Positions 1 to 10,423 of a stretch of DNA of 64,000 nt are shown one piece after another. The notes beneath the pieces are model-generated. The model had not been told where the DNA came from and searched no databases. It was given only the letters and a program-made list of their open reading frames with translations. The stretch is from Humulus lupulus (Eukaryota > Streptophyta > Magnoliopsida > Rosales > Cannabaceae): the NCBI RefSeq assembly GCF_963169125.1, contig NC_084794.1:112258358-112322357 (forward strand), given 5' to 3'. Made by a program: the position numbers and the translations under genes. How positions within the stretch are numbered: the stretch's first letter is position 1; each line of letters starts with the position of its first letter.

Positions 1-289
1 ACAACCAAATCAGCCAAGGCCCCAGAGGAGTACCCGGGCTGAGGCCACTATCAACCCGACTGCATAATTGCCTATAGGAACGGGTAATAACCGAGCCCAT
101 CTAGTGGCTCGGAACTCAAATCCTAATGTTGCAAGAAACAATCCAGACATGTATGGGCGAATTCTGGGCCATCTAGGCCCAACAATGGGAGACAGCCACC
201 AGCGCCCATAAGGCATTCGCCATCACCAATAAGACACCCCTCGCCAATCTGAAAGGTCCCACAACCTGCACCACGGAGGACATCTCGCA

Positions 290-851
290 GTGGCAGTCGA
301 GATGGAAACCGGTAGACCAGGCCTGGACAGGGGAATGAAAGGGAGGCTACCCGAGATCACAGAGCTCCTCACCCTTCGGGAAGCCAAATGTCAAGATCAC
401 AAACTACTGGAACAAGAAGGCCAGCAGGGGACCCACCTTGTAATCATCAAACCACACCTCCAGAGAGGGCTACAAGTTACGTAAGCGAAAGCTCAGACTA
501 CACTCGGTCCGTAAGCATTTATAACACTGAGCCGAGGCATACAAGGAATCAAAGGAATCACCCTGATCTGGGGGATCATCTAAACCATAATCGTGGGCAA
601 GATAATCTCACAAACCCTAATCTGCATAACCATCTGAATGGCTATAAACAACCAGCATATAACCCAATGAAAACCAGGTCCAATTCAGACGACCCGACCC
701 CATGAGGAATCAGAAGGCGAAAAGGGACTCAAATAAATACTGTAAATTCCATAGAGACATTGGACACACAACTGACGAGTGTCGGAAATTAAAGGACAAG
801 ATCAAAGGTTTGATCTCAAGGGTATATTTCGGTCAATACGTCAAAAATTGA
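290..851 (+). pseudogene. Tat gag remnant with zinc-knuckle-like motif
   Basis: The translated pieces are hydrophilic and rich in N, R and Q, like the gag linker of the better preserved copy at 38600-41497 on the other strand. At about 735-850 a frame reads KYCKFHRDIGHTTDEC, a C-x-FH-x3-GH-x4-C arrangement that matches CRFHNDVGHNTDDC in that second copy. This block precedes protease in Tat gag-pol. The reading frame is broken by frameshifts around 700 and a stop at about 849. The 289 bases before it give only gag-like scraps. Confidence 0.6.
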
Positions 852-1089
852 AATCCCAATCAAGCATCAACAAGTCAGAGGGCAGCAGCTGCACAGCCTG
901 CCCGACACAATAACTCCCGAGCTCGGGAGGATGAGAGACCCCCTCCGATTGATGGAGAGGATGTAGTAACCATCTCGAGGGGACCTCATATCGTAGGTTT
1001 GGGCAGGAACGCCCAAAAAAGATACGTAAACGAGCTCAAGATCGGAGATGGTTCTCCTTACGAGCCCGAGTCGCGAGCTCCAAAACAAT

Positions 1090-1790
1090 AGAGGGTTGAG
1101 ACTCAACCCATAACATTTACCAAAGAGGACGCGGTGCATGTCCAATTTCCTCATAACGACCCCATGGTCATTCCTCTCCAGCTCGCGAACAAGAGGGTAC
1201 GCCAAGTCCCAATTGATTATGGGAGCTCGGTGAATATTTTTTACAAAGCCACTCTAGAAAAGATGGGACTCAAGCTTCGTGATTTGAAAGCATGTGCAAC
1301 AACATTGCACATTTTTTCAGGAGAAGGGATTGCCTGTATAGGATCCATCGAACTCCCTGTGACCTTGGGAGACTATCCAGTCTCAGTAACCAAGATGATG
1401 GAGTTTTTCGTGGTGGACCTCCCATCAGCCTACAACGTACTGCTCGGGAGACCCGCCCTGATTGGGCTGGGGGCAGTGTCATCTGTTAGGCACTAGGCCA
1501 TCAAGTTCCCGACCTTTAGTGGCATCGGAACGCTAAAGGGGGATCAACTCGCAGGAAGGGAGTGTTATAGCATTTCCATAAGAGGAAAAAGTCATACAAG
1601 TGCGCAAGCTCTAGTGGTTATCCAAGTAATAAATGGAGTCACTTTTTACATTGATGAGGAGATCGATCCCAGAGCAGATGAGAGGGCCAATCTCGAACCT
1701 TTGGAAGAACTCGATGAGGTTAAGCTCGATGCAGCAGATGTTACAAAGGTGGTGAAGGTGGGTAAGAACCTTTCTGAAAAGGCAAGATAG
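1090..1790 (+). pseudogene. Tat retropepsin-like protease, inactive
   Basis: The block VHVQFPHNDPMV...LANKRVRQVPIDYGSSVN aligns by eye with the - strand copy at 38609-39928, which reads VLIDNGSSVN at the same place. The aspartic protease signature in this family is I-D-x-G-S-S; D is kept but the next residue is Y instead of N. The typical downstream LLGRPAL motif is present at about 1441-1461. A TAG stop at 1495-1497 interrupts the frame, which then continues as the acidic protease-RT linker (EEIDPRADERANLEPLEEL) to about 1790. It would have processed the polyprotein inside the virus-like particle. Confidence 0.75.
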
Positions 1791-1805
1791 AAATTAATTT
1801 GCTTC

Positions 1806-2760
1806 TTGAGAGAAAGCCAGGATGTGTTCTCATGGTCACACTCGAACATGGTAGGAATTAGTCCAAATTTTATGAGCCATGCGCTCAATATTGACAAAAG
1901 CTTCCCCCCGAAGCAGCAAAAACGAAGACTCCTGGATGATGATAGAAATGAGGCTCTCAAGGAGGAGGTCGACAGGTTAAAGGCAAATCGATTCATACGA
2001 GATGCTTTTTATTCTGATTGGATTGCCAATTCAATGTTGGTCCCGAAACCCAACGGCAAATGGCGAACCTATATCGACTACTCAGATCTTAACAAGGCAT
2101 GCCCTAAAGACTATTTTCCCTTGCCTTGGATAGATCAGCTCGTAGATTCCACTGCAGGTCATGGCATAATGTCATTCATGGGCACTTATTCTGGATATAA
2201 CAGATCGCCATGCATGCACCAGATCAGGAACACACTAGCTTCGTGACTGACAAAGGGTTATACTGTTACAATGTCATGCCTTTCGGGCTCAAAAATGTTG
2301 GAGCTACGTACCAAAGGCTGGTGAACAGGATGTTTTCCGAGAAAATAGGAAATAACATGGAAGTTTATGTTGATGATATGTTAGTTAAATCAAAACATAA
2401 CGATAACATTGTCGATGATCTCGCAAAGTGCTTTATCATACTTCGAAAGTACAACATGAAACTTAACCCACAAAAGTGCTCGTTCGGAGTGTCTTTGGGA
2501 AAGTTCCTTGGATTTATAGTAAATGCATGAGGGATAGAAGTTAATATGGACAAGATTAATGCATTGATAGAAATGCCCTCACCTCGGAAGCACAAGGATG
2601 TCTAGAGCTTAACTAGACGAATGGCAGAATTGAGTAGGTTTATATCGAAATCGTTGTCTTCCTTTTTTCAACCTTTTGAGAGGGGGCAAAAAATTTGAGT
2701 GGTCAGAGGAGTGCGAGCTCGCATTTCAGAACCTTTAGAAGCACCTCATCGAACCACCAA
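1806..2760 (+). pseudogene. Tat reverse transcriptase remnant
   Basis: The first piece (1806-2246) contains the RT blocks SMLVPKPNGKWRTYIDYSDLNKACPKD split across motifs typical of Ty3 RT. The second (2210-2530) has FGLKNVGATYQRLVN and the catalytic YVDD at 2366-2377, followed by KCSFGV and FLGF. A frameshift at about 2205-2215 separates them. A TGA at 2528-2530 and further stops at 2603 and 2695 break the thumb and connection region. RT copies the RNA genome into cDNA in cytoplasmic particles; this copy cannot be made as one chain, although its active-site aspartates are intact. Confidence 0.87.
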
Positions 2761-2777
2761 TCTTGTAAAAACCTATC

Positions 2778-3656
2778 ATGGGAGAAATTTTGTATTTATA
2801 CCTCGCGACAACCGAACACACCATTAGTGTAGTGCTCGTCCGAGAAGAGAAAAAAGTACAAAAGCCTGTATACTATGTCAGCAAAAGGTTATTGGGGGCA
2901 GAATTGAGATACCCGTTGATGGAAAAATTGGCTCTCATCTTGATACATTCATCTCAAAAGCTCCAGCCTTATTTCCAATCACACCCCATTCATGGGCTCA
3001 CTGACCAGCCACTACGACAAGTTTTGTCCAAACCAGAGGCATCCAGAAGATTGTTAAAGTGGATTGTCAAACTCGAACAATTCGAGATCACATACCACCC
3101 GAGAGCGACCATCAAGGGACAAGCCCTGGCAGATTTCATTATTGAGTGTACTGGAATTTCAAATGATGAAGTTGTAACCTCAGCCCACGAGCTGTGGAAA
3201 CTTTATGTCGATGGATTCTCCAACGAAAACGGATCGGGGGCAGGCATTATACTGATTACTCCAGCAGGAAATCGATTTCACTCAGCTCTAAGGTTCAACT
3301 TCAAAGTGTCAAATAACGAGGCTAAATACGAAGCATTACTGGCAGGACTTCGAATAGCCAAAGAACTCAAAGCAAAGGCTATACACTGCTATAGCGACTC
3401 ACAGCTGGTGGTAACCAAGTTTTAGGGGAATATCAGGCTCGTGGCATAAAAATGGCCGCATACCCAGAGAAAGCAAAAGCTGCACTCGGACAGTTCGAAT
3501 TCTATGCTATAGAGCAAGTCCCTCGAGAACAAAATTCAAATGCAGACGCGTTGGCCAAGTTTGCTACAACCAGCGAGGTCGATACACTGAATGTGGTCCT
3601 GGTAGAGTTTCTATCGACCCCGAGATCTGCAAGCCTAACGAAGAGGACGTATGCAT
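2778..3656 (+). pseudogene. Tandem RNase H domains: native Ty3 type then archaeal type
   Basis: Residues 1-110 of the open frame (2778-3425) match the Ty3 RNase H (VYYVSKRLLGAELRY..., LQPYFQSHPI), with weak catalytic residues. From about 3190 a second RNase H starts: LYVDGFSNENGSGAG (3201 onward), then NNEAKYEALLAGL and SDSQLVV, the three acidic blocks of an archaeal-type RNase H. The second domain ends after a TAG at 3423-3425 and a frameshift, continuing as AYPEKAKAALGQFEFYAIEQVPREQNSNADALA to about 3580. An added second RNase H is a known Tat hallmark. RNase H removes the RNA strand during cDNA synthesis. Confidence 0.85.
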
Positions 3657-4911
3657 GATCGACTCATAACCTACCTAGATGACCCCCCAATAATCGATTA
3701 CGTCGAAACTGGAAGTCTCCCAGCAGACCGGAATCAGGCTCGGAGGCTGATGTATCGGATCCTGAGATACACTATTATGGAAGGAAGGTTGTATCGAAGA
3801 GGGTATTCTATGCCATTACTCCGATGTGTAACTCCCCCAAGGTGAAGAAAATTTTGGAAGAAATTCATGAAGGGTTTTGTGGAGATCATACTGGGGGCAA
3901 GTCTATCCAAAAAAGTGATAAGACTGTGGTATTTCTGGCCCATAGTCAAGGCAGACGCATTAGATTATGTCAAACGATGTGATAAATGCCAGAGATTTGC
4001 CTCAATTCTGCGAGCTCCACCTACCGAGCTTACCATTTTGACCTCCCCGTGGCCATTTGCAGTATGGGGGATTGACCTCATAGGCTCATTGGCAACTGGA
4101 AAAAGGTGGAGTAAAGTACACCGTGGTCACGATCAATTATTTCATGAAATGGACCGAGGCTAAACCCTTGGCCACTATTACCTCAAAAAAAATATTATAT
4201 TTTGTAGTAAAAATATCATCTGCCGATATGGGATGCCCAGAAAGATAGTATCGAACAATGGAACCCAGTTCGACAGTGACTTATTTACCCATTTCTGCTA
4301 AAAAAATGGGATAATAAAAAGCTTCTCTTCCGTCGCCCATCCTCAGTCAAACGGCCAGGTCGAAGCAATCAACAAGACCCTAAAGATCTCCATAAAGAAA
4401 AGGTTAGAAGAGGCAAAAGGAAGGTGGCCCAAAGAGTTACCTCAAGTTTTGTGGGCTTATCAAACCACAGCTCGGACTTCAACAGGGAATACTCCCTTCA
4501 CCATAGCGTATGGGTACGAGGCCATGTGGCCTATTAAAGTCAAAATCCCTACAATACGAAGCCATACGTATAATCTAACCTCAAACCAATCCCAACTCGA
4601 AGAAAGTCTAGACCTCATTGAAGAAAAATGATATGAAGCTTACTTTAAAAATGTTGCATACCAGCAGCGAGCTACAAGGAACTTTAATAAGAGGGTTCAA
4701 GATAGAAAATTCGGATTGGGAGACCTGGTACTAAAACTTGTATTTTTAGCCACACGAGACCCGTCTGCCGGGGTACTCGGACCTAACTGGGAAGGACCAT
4801 ACTAGATCAAGCCTGTCATCCGACCTGGGGTGTATAAATTGGGGAGATTGAATGGAGAGTTGGTTCTGCGAGCTTGGAATGGCGAACATCTACGACCTTA
4901 TTATCAATAAT
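3651..4911 (+). pseudogene. Tat integrase remnant, end of pol
   Basis: An HHCC zinc-binding region lies at about 3850-4000 (ending VKRCDKCQRF), followed by the core with WGIDLIG (first catalytic D, near 4070), SNNGTQF near 4251 where the family has SDNGTQF, and NGQVEAINKT with the catalytic E near 4355. The second catalytic D is therefore N. The C-terminal part has WAYQTTARTSTGNTPF and LGPNWEGPY, and ends RPYYQ then TAA at 4909-4911. Frameshifts at about 3900 and 4110 and stops near 4300, 4630 and 4805 break the frame. Integrase would insert the cDNA into the host genome. Confidence 0.87.
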
Positions 4912-6007
4912 GTGGAAATGATGTTTTCGTTGTAACCAAGCTTGTTTAATAAAATGTTACGTTTTGTTCAAAAATTTGTTTTCTTGATTAAATGTTGTAT
5001 TTTTTGCAAACTCTCTTAATTCAATAACCTATGGTCACACTCATAGGATATTAAGGGGGCATCAATGGTATACAATCATTCCATAAGTTTGAAAAAATAA
5101 ATAACATAGAATAAAGTTGCCTGGACTTAACCCAGCGTTAAAACTAAAAGTGTATGGAGTAATAACCAAACACGTGAGCTAAAGTTGTCAAGTATACACA
5201 CAAACTAATATAGTTGTCTGGACCTAAACACAAAATTTATAAGTGTATACACGAGCTAAAATTGCTTGGACTTAACCCGTCGTTAAAACTAAAAGTGTAT
5301 GGAGTAATAACCAAACACGCGAGCTAAAGCTGTCTAGACTTAACCAGATTGAAAAAAATTATAAGTGGATGGATTATAAACCAAACACAAGCTAAATTAG
5401 TTTGGAACAAACCAGCTAAAACTAATCGACAAGCAAGAAAGTTGGAATAAAAAATAAACCAACTAAAAATTAAGTCGATCCCGAGGTTGGAAAATTTTGC
5501 AAAAATAAGTTTCGACCTCACAACCTCGAGGAGCTACTCAAGGATGAGAAAAAGTGACTAGAAAAGCAAGATATAACTAAACTACTAAACTTACATGCCA
5601 ATTAAGTACTTTCGAGTACATGGTGAAAGTAAGATCCGACCATGACATTAACGAAGTTGGACATGGATATTTCGAACAAACGAAGCATGAGTGCATTGGA
5701 ATTCGAGCATAAATCCAATATATGTATTTGTATGGATAAACAAATATAAAAGCAAGTTTTTAATATAACATGTTTAAAATATTTCGACCCCGAAATGTAA
5801 AGCATCGTATTAAAACAAAAAGCTGAAAGCAAAATCAAATGCATAAAAGATTTTCGAGTTAAAAGATTGTATGCAATAAAAACTAACGTTGCTATATAAA
5901 AAAATAGCTCTAAATTGAGCTGTAAATTGTCTTTTCCCTAAGGGCACGTATAAATTAAATTAATTATTGCAAAAGATAATAATGGGACGCAGCCCATGAC
6001 CTCACCC
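4912..6007 (+). other. 3' non-coding region of Tat element
   Basis: This is AT-rich sequence between the end of pol and the end of the antisense gene. It holds a minisatellite (listed separately) and no credible open frame. In Tat elements this part is known to be hypervariable. Confidence 0.6.
5112..5420 (+). repeat. Minisatellite of about 68 bp units, ~4 diverged copies
   Basis: The pattern (A)AGTTG(C/T)CTGGACTTAACC followed by a spacer, AAGTGTATGGAGTAATAACC, AAACACG and CGAGCTAA recurs starting near 5113, 5181, 5255 and 5323, with a partial fifth copy to about 5420. Units 1 and 3 are the most alike; unit 2 is rearranged. Tandem repeats in the 3' region of Tat/Ogre-type elements are a known source of plant satellite DNA. 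Confidence 0.75.
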
Positions 6008-8542
6008 TCACGGAGCAGGCACCTCCCCTTCAGCGGCCCTGAACGCTTCAGCTGTCTCTTCAACCTCAGCCCTGACATCTTCTTCGTCGAGGCGAGTCTG
6101 CCACCTCTCAATGAACTCGGCCTCGAGGCTGTCTAAGAAGCTGGTGTCGAGATCAGGATTGTTGGCCCAGATATGGTACATCTCCATGTCGACGACATGC
6201 TCTTTTTCTTCTTGAACTCCTCAAGGAGGTGGGCCTTTTCACCTTCGATTATCTCGAAGGTTGCCTTCTTGTCCTCCTCCAGATTGGCATTGAGATCTTT
6301 GAGTTCTCTGACTTTGGAGTCCTTCTCCTTGATCTCAAATTTCTCGGCCTCGATTTCTTTCAAAGTCATGGCCATTGTAGACTCAAGATAGAACACCTTT
6401 TGGGCAGCTTCCAGCTTCATTTTGAGTTCGAACACCTTCAGCGTCGCGGCCTTGGCCTCGTCTGCCAACTTTAGCTGGAGGTTTTTAGCCTCTTGAGCAA
6501 GGGCTCGGCTCATGAAAACCTCATTGTTCAACTTAAAGTTGTGTTGAACAAACGAAGTAAATGCATGTGCACAAAAACAAAAATGAGTTATTAAACATAT
6601 AGAATAAGCCTGTGTAATCGAAATTACGGAGCAAAGTGACTTACCGAGGTTAAGAGCTCGCTGCCCTTGTCAAATATAGTGTTTGTGTCGCGACAGGAGG
6701 TAAGGAACTGCCATTGGGGAGCTCCGATGTTGCTAAGTATTTGGCCGACTCTTGATAAGACGTCCGAGCCCAAGCTGACTCCGTGCGATCCCGTGGCTGG
6801 ATTGAGCACATACTCGGGAACGTGGGTCGAGATTGACTGGAGACGTTCCCGGGTAGGGACTGGTTTCCTAGGGGCCAGAGCAGGTTGCTGGGAGGATGAG
6901 ACCGGAGGCGAGGGGACCACAAGCGCCACCATCTCTACTTTAGTAGAGACCCTGGCCTTAGGTGTAGAGTCGGTGGCTTGGCTTGGATTTTGGATAGCCG
7001 AGGCTGGAAGAGTCACCTCAGTTTTCTTCAGGACTTTGGAGGGGCGCCCTCCTCTTTGAAACGCCCTTGGGTGCTTGCTTCCTTTGGCTCCAACGGGGCG
7101 GTTGAGCACATTTTCCAGGTCGGAGTCCATGTCGTCTGCAAAACATACAAGTTACAGTTTAGTATTCAAGCCTAAGCCACAAAAAGAAGTAAAAATAAGG
7201 AGAAGAAACCTATTGGGTACTCTCTATCGAGCTTGAGCTTGGCGACCAGGTAATTCCTCTATCTTCTGAGGATGTTGGGGGAGTCCCTTCTCTATAAGTA
7301 GGGGTTAGCCTCGAGAAGTCTCTATATATATTGGTCCCATATTGAACAGTGACCCCATCCCAGACCTTATTTAGATTATACATGGTTTGAAACGGACCTA
7401 GCCAACTATCAAACCTATGCACCATATGATCTACCCATGACCAAACGTGAAAATTATCCCTATGGTCGGGGAAAAGAATTAAGGTGTCGGGTTTGTGCTT
7501 AAGCAAGGAAGGTGACCATATTTTGGAGCTAAGCACAACTTTACCTCCACTACCCGAGCTTGGTGAAGCTTCGTTTTCTGAAGCAGGACGGTCATTATGA
7601 CGAGCTGCAGGGAGTCGAGCCTGCGAGCTCGAAGACCTCCTCCTGGGAGCTTGAAGGGGCGAGGCCATCCGTCCAGAAGAACGCGAGCTTGAAGTTCAGA
7701 GGATGGTTGGGCATGTCCCCAAAGAGCTTCTTCTCATTTGGATAGCTCAAGAGGTAGTAGAAGTTGTCTCCTCCCCTAGCTCGAGAGGGATTGCCCTTGA
7801 GGCAAAAAAGATATAAAATCTCTCGAGGTGAGGGTCCTTCCCACCTCAGCCCATGATATAATGACTTAAGGGCCGAGAGGACCCTGTAGGAGTTGGTCTG
7901 GAGTTGGAAGGGAGCAAGTCCAAAGAAGTCCAGAAAGTCTTTGAAGTAGGACTTCAGGGGGAGCAGAGCCCCTGCCCTCATGTGCTCGTGACTCCATGCG
8001 GTGAGCCTGATTTTGTTATCAGGATTGCCATCTCTCGAGGCAAAGCAGCTCCGCTCGCTCGAGGTTGCAGGTCGACACATTAGAGCGTCCGAGAGGTTCA
8101 AGCCATGGTAGGCTAGTAGGTCGGATATTTGGCTCATGGATGTGACTGAGCTCCAGTAGTGTTCGGCCTCGAAGAATTCCTCCCTTGAGGTCAAAATTGA
8201 AGCAGCTTGTGAGGTAGAAGGGCGGCTCGAAGGATCTCCCATCAGCGAGAATGAAAGAACACCAGGCTCGAAAGCGATGGTGACTTTGAGTTTCGGATCG
8301 AGAGGGACGGGTCTGATCTCGAGATCTGGGTAGACTGCGACCTGGAGTATTTTCCTCTTCTTCTCCTCGACCTCGTCAATCTAGCGTCGGAAGTGATCTT
8401 GGATGTCTTCTTGTTCACACCTCTCCTGGTGCTCGTGTATCAGGCGTTGGTTCCGAGTGAAGGGTGATTTTGGGCTAGGAGTTGATGGAGAATAAGGGAT
8501 TGCGAGCTCTGACCCCCACTGATTCTTAGAATTCTGCAACAT
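6008..8542 (-). pseudogene. Tat antisense gene (gypsy-type transposon domain), multi-exon
   Basis: It is read opposite to gag-pol. The chosen ATG is at 8542; an in-frame TAG lies at about 8384. The block at 8242-7640 contains HMRAGALLPLKSYFKDFL, FFGLAPFQL and GGDNFYYLL, resembling the Pfam family called putative gypsy type transposon (Transposase_28). A middle block (7560-7215) contains VQYGTNIYRDFS. Introns are seen at about 7211-7138 (TTTTGCAG acceptor) and 6644-6532 (TCG then GTAAGT donor, in-frame joining). The last exon is an E/K-rich coiled coil, then a frameshift near 6205, then MYHIWANNPDLDTSFLDSLE and a stop at 6010-6008. The function of this protein is unknown. It is homologous to the copies at 32941, 53924 and 62345. 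Confidence 0.75.
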
Positions 8543-9306
8543 CTAGCAAGAAAGAAAAGGGTGAGGGCCAGTCATGAAGAAAAAAAACAGAAAAGATAGT
8601 TTTGGTGATTTGAGCTCGAAAGCTCAAGACCACGAATATACCTCAATCGAGATTGTAATCTCGAAAGGGTAGGATGAGTTTGAAGACGAGCCCCAAACCA
8701 TTAAAAAGTTCGGGCTTTGAGCGTGTACTCACACGAGAGAGTGGGGAAGTTGATATCAGTTTTAAGGATCCCAGATTTTCAAGGATAAAGCTGACAATTA
8801 ACCAAAAATGTGATATTTTTGGGATTTGTGCAAATTAAACCCTAAATCAAAACTTCTATTTCTTGGCTTACACGAAACGCTATTCATAAAAAATAGCCTC
8901 ATTTATACTCATTTACACCAAAGATTTTGGGTCTAAAACAGCAACTACAACAACAATATTTTGAATCGAAAAATTTGCCTAATATCGATCAAGTATCCTT
9001 ATAGTAGTAGTAAAAAACTAGTAAATATGTTCACAGTGCAGAAGAAATATGTAAACAACACATGAAAACCAAAAGCACGAGAGAAGAGTGTACACTTACA
9101 TAATGCAGTTCGTGGAAATGAGGAGATTGTCGACTGAAGGAGCGATTGCATGAAAGCTTTCACGGAGTCGAAAGAACTGGAGTTGTTTTTTTTCCGTGGT
9201 TTGGAAAACATACAAAGAGGTCTCTGGTATCTCGTTTTTCTTTCTCTGGTGCGAGATATTTCTGTAAATAGAGTGAAAAAGTGAATGAGGAAGGTGAAGA
9301 AGGTTC

Positions 9307-9313
9307 ATTTATA
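9307..9313 (-). promoter_or_regulatory. Putative TATA box of the antisense gene
   Basis: On the - strand the sequence reads CTATAAATG, about 770 bases before the antisense ATG. The same TATAAAT word lies upstream of the antisense genes at 53269 and 59235, each followed by a pyrimidine-rich leader. The position conserved across three elements is the argument; transcription itself is not visible in sequence. Confidence 0.5.
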
Positions 9314-9571
9314 GACCCCATAAATATCAAGGGTCATATTGATCTGGGCCATTGGCTTGGTTTAGAAACTGATATGACGGTCAGGGTGCAAATATGACGA
9401 TGGCGGCAAAAAGCTGAGACACAAAGAGACGTGGGCAGATGAAAAGAGTACTCGAGTACTCTGATTGTGCAATCCATGGCTGACGCGTGTCCACACTCGA
9501 GTGTGGTAGGCGGCTCGGTTTTTGGAGGAAGTAGTTCAAAAGTTTCCTTCTCATAGGATTCGAACTGATAC

Positions 9572-9587
9572 TTTTGAGGGCGCAAAA
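9572..9587 (+). other. Polypurine tract of the Tat element
   Basis: TTTTGAGGGCGCAAAA lies directly before the LTR start. The other two Tat elements have CTTGGGGG(G)CAAA at the same place when read in their own direction, so this is the plus-strand primer site. Confidence 0.65.
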
Positions 9588-10423
9588 TATTACACCCAAA
9601 ATTCGAGAATAGAAATTTTGATCTCGAAAGCCAGGCTCATGAAATGTAAGCTCAAAATAAGCATATTCATCATATAGTCAGTTGTAATGAGAAATTCAGG
9701 GACGGTCTCGCTGAATATTAAAACGGTGACGTTGGAATGGGTGAGCTCGGAGTTACACAATCTCGAAGGGGTTCCGAGGCTACAAGTCGAGCTTGAAGTT
9801 ACAATGAAAGGGGAGTCAACAATTGTATAAATCTACTGGTTCAATTTCTGCCATCAGACAAGACAACTCGAGCTCAGGCATTATGAGCTCAGGGAGGGAT
9901 GATCTCGATAAAGTCTCTCGCTAAGACCGAGGTAAACCAAGTTGACGAGCTCATGGTGGATGACCAATCTCGAAGGCATTCACTCAAGGTCAATAGACAC
10001 ATGTGAACGTAGTTACTGTTTGAATATCCCTATATATAAGGGATTGATTGTAATCTGTTAATAAATCCTTAATATCTTGGGATTTATGCGTGTATTGTGT
10101 AATTATATGCATTTAATTATATTTAATTTGCGATTTGGATAATAACTCCCCCGAAATGTGATGGAAGATATTCTGTAAACCAGATTATAAATAGACTGGT
10201 GCTATTCACTTGAAAGGGACTGAGAAATTTGTATGGGGAAGACTCTGTAAAATTGCTTTCAGAAAAGCTTTGAGATAATTCCAAAAATTGAATAACACCG
10301 ACTCGTGGACTAGGCAGATGTTAACTGCTGAACCACGTAAAAATCATGTCTTTTATTGTTTGTCTCCTTTGGTATTTTGTTTAATTGCTCTTCATTTCTA
10401 AGTTGACGAAAACGGCGTCAACA
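9588..10423 (+). repeat. 3' LTR of Tat element, 836 bp
   Basis: It begins TATTACACCC and ends GGCGTCAACA. The start resembles TATTGTACCC of the LTR at 16033 and TGTTGTACCC of the LTR at 58227-58968 read in reverse; the end resembles the ACGTCAACA end of the LTR at 41553. A stretch near 10310-10335 (CTGCTGAACCACGTAA) is shared with the LTR at 21445-21994. The 5' partner is outside the window, so the start is inferred from homologous ends. Confidence 0.7.

Larger units (their letters stand above)
1..10423 (+). mobile_element. Tat-lineage Ty3/gypsy LTR retrotransposon, 5' end outside window
   Basis: Domains on the + strand run gag remnant, protease, reverse transcriptase, native RNase H, a second RNase H, integrase, a non-coding part, an antisense gene on the - strand, a polypurine tract and the 3' LTR ending in CGTCAACA at 10423. 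The second RNase H between RT-RNase H and integrase, together with an antisense gene before the 3' LTR, is what is known of the Tat lineage of plant Ty3 elements. The 5' LTR and start of gag lie before base 1. Stops and frameshifts in every domain show it is dead. Confidence 0.88.

Noticed and set aside
6173..7175. Open frames on the + strand (6173-6474, 6667-7175)
   Set aside because: They are shadows of the antisense gene on the - strand, whose coiled-coil and splice-site pattern is shared with other copies.
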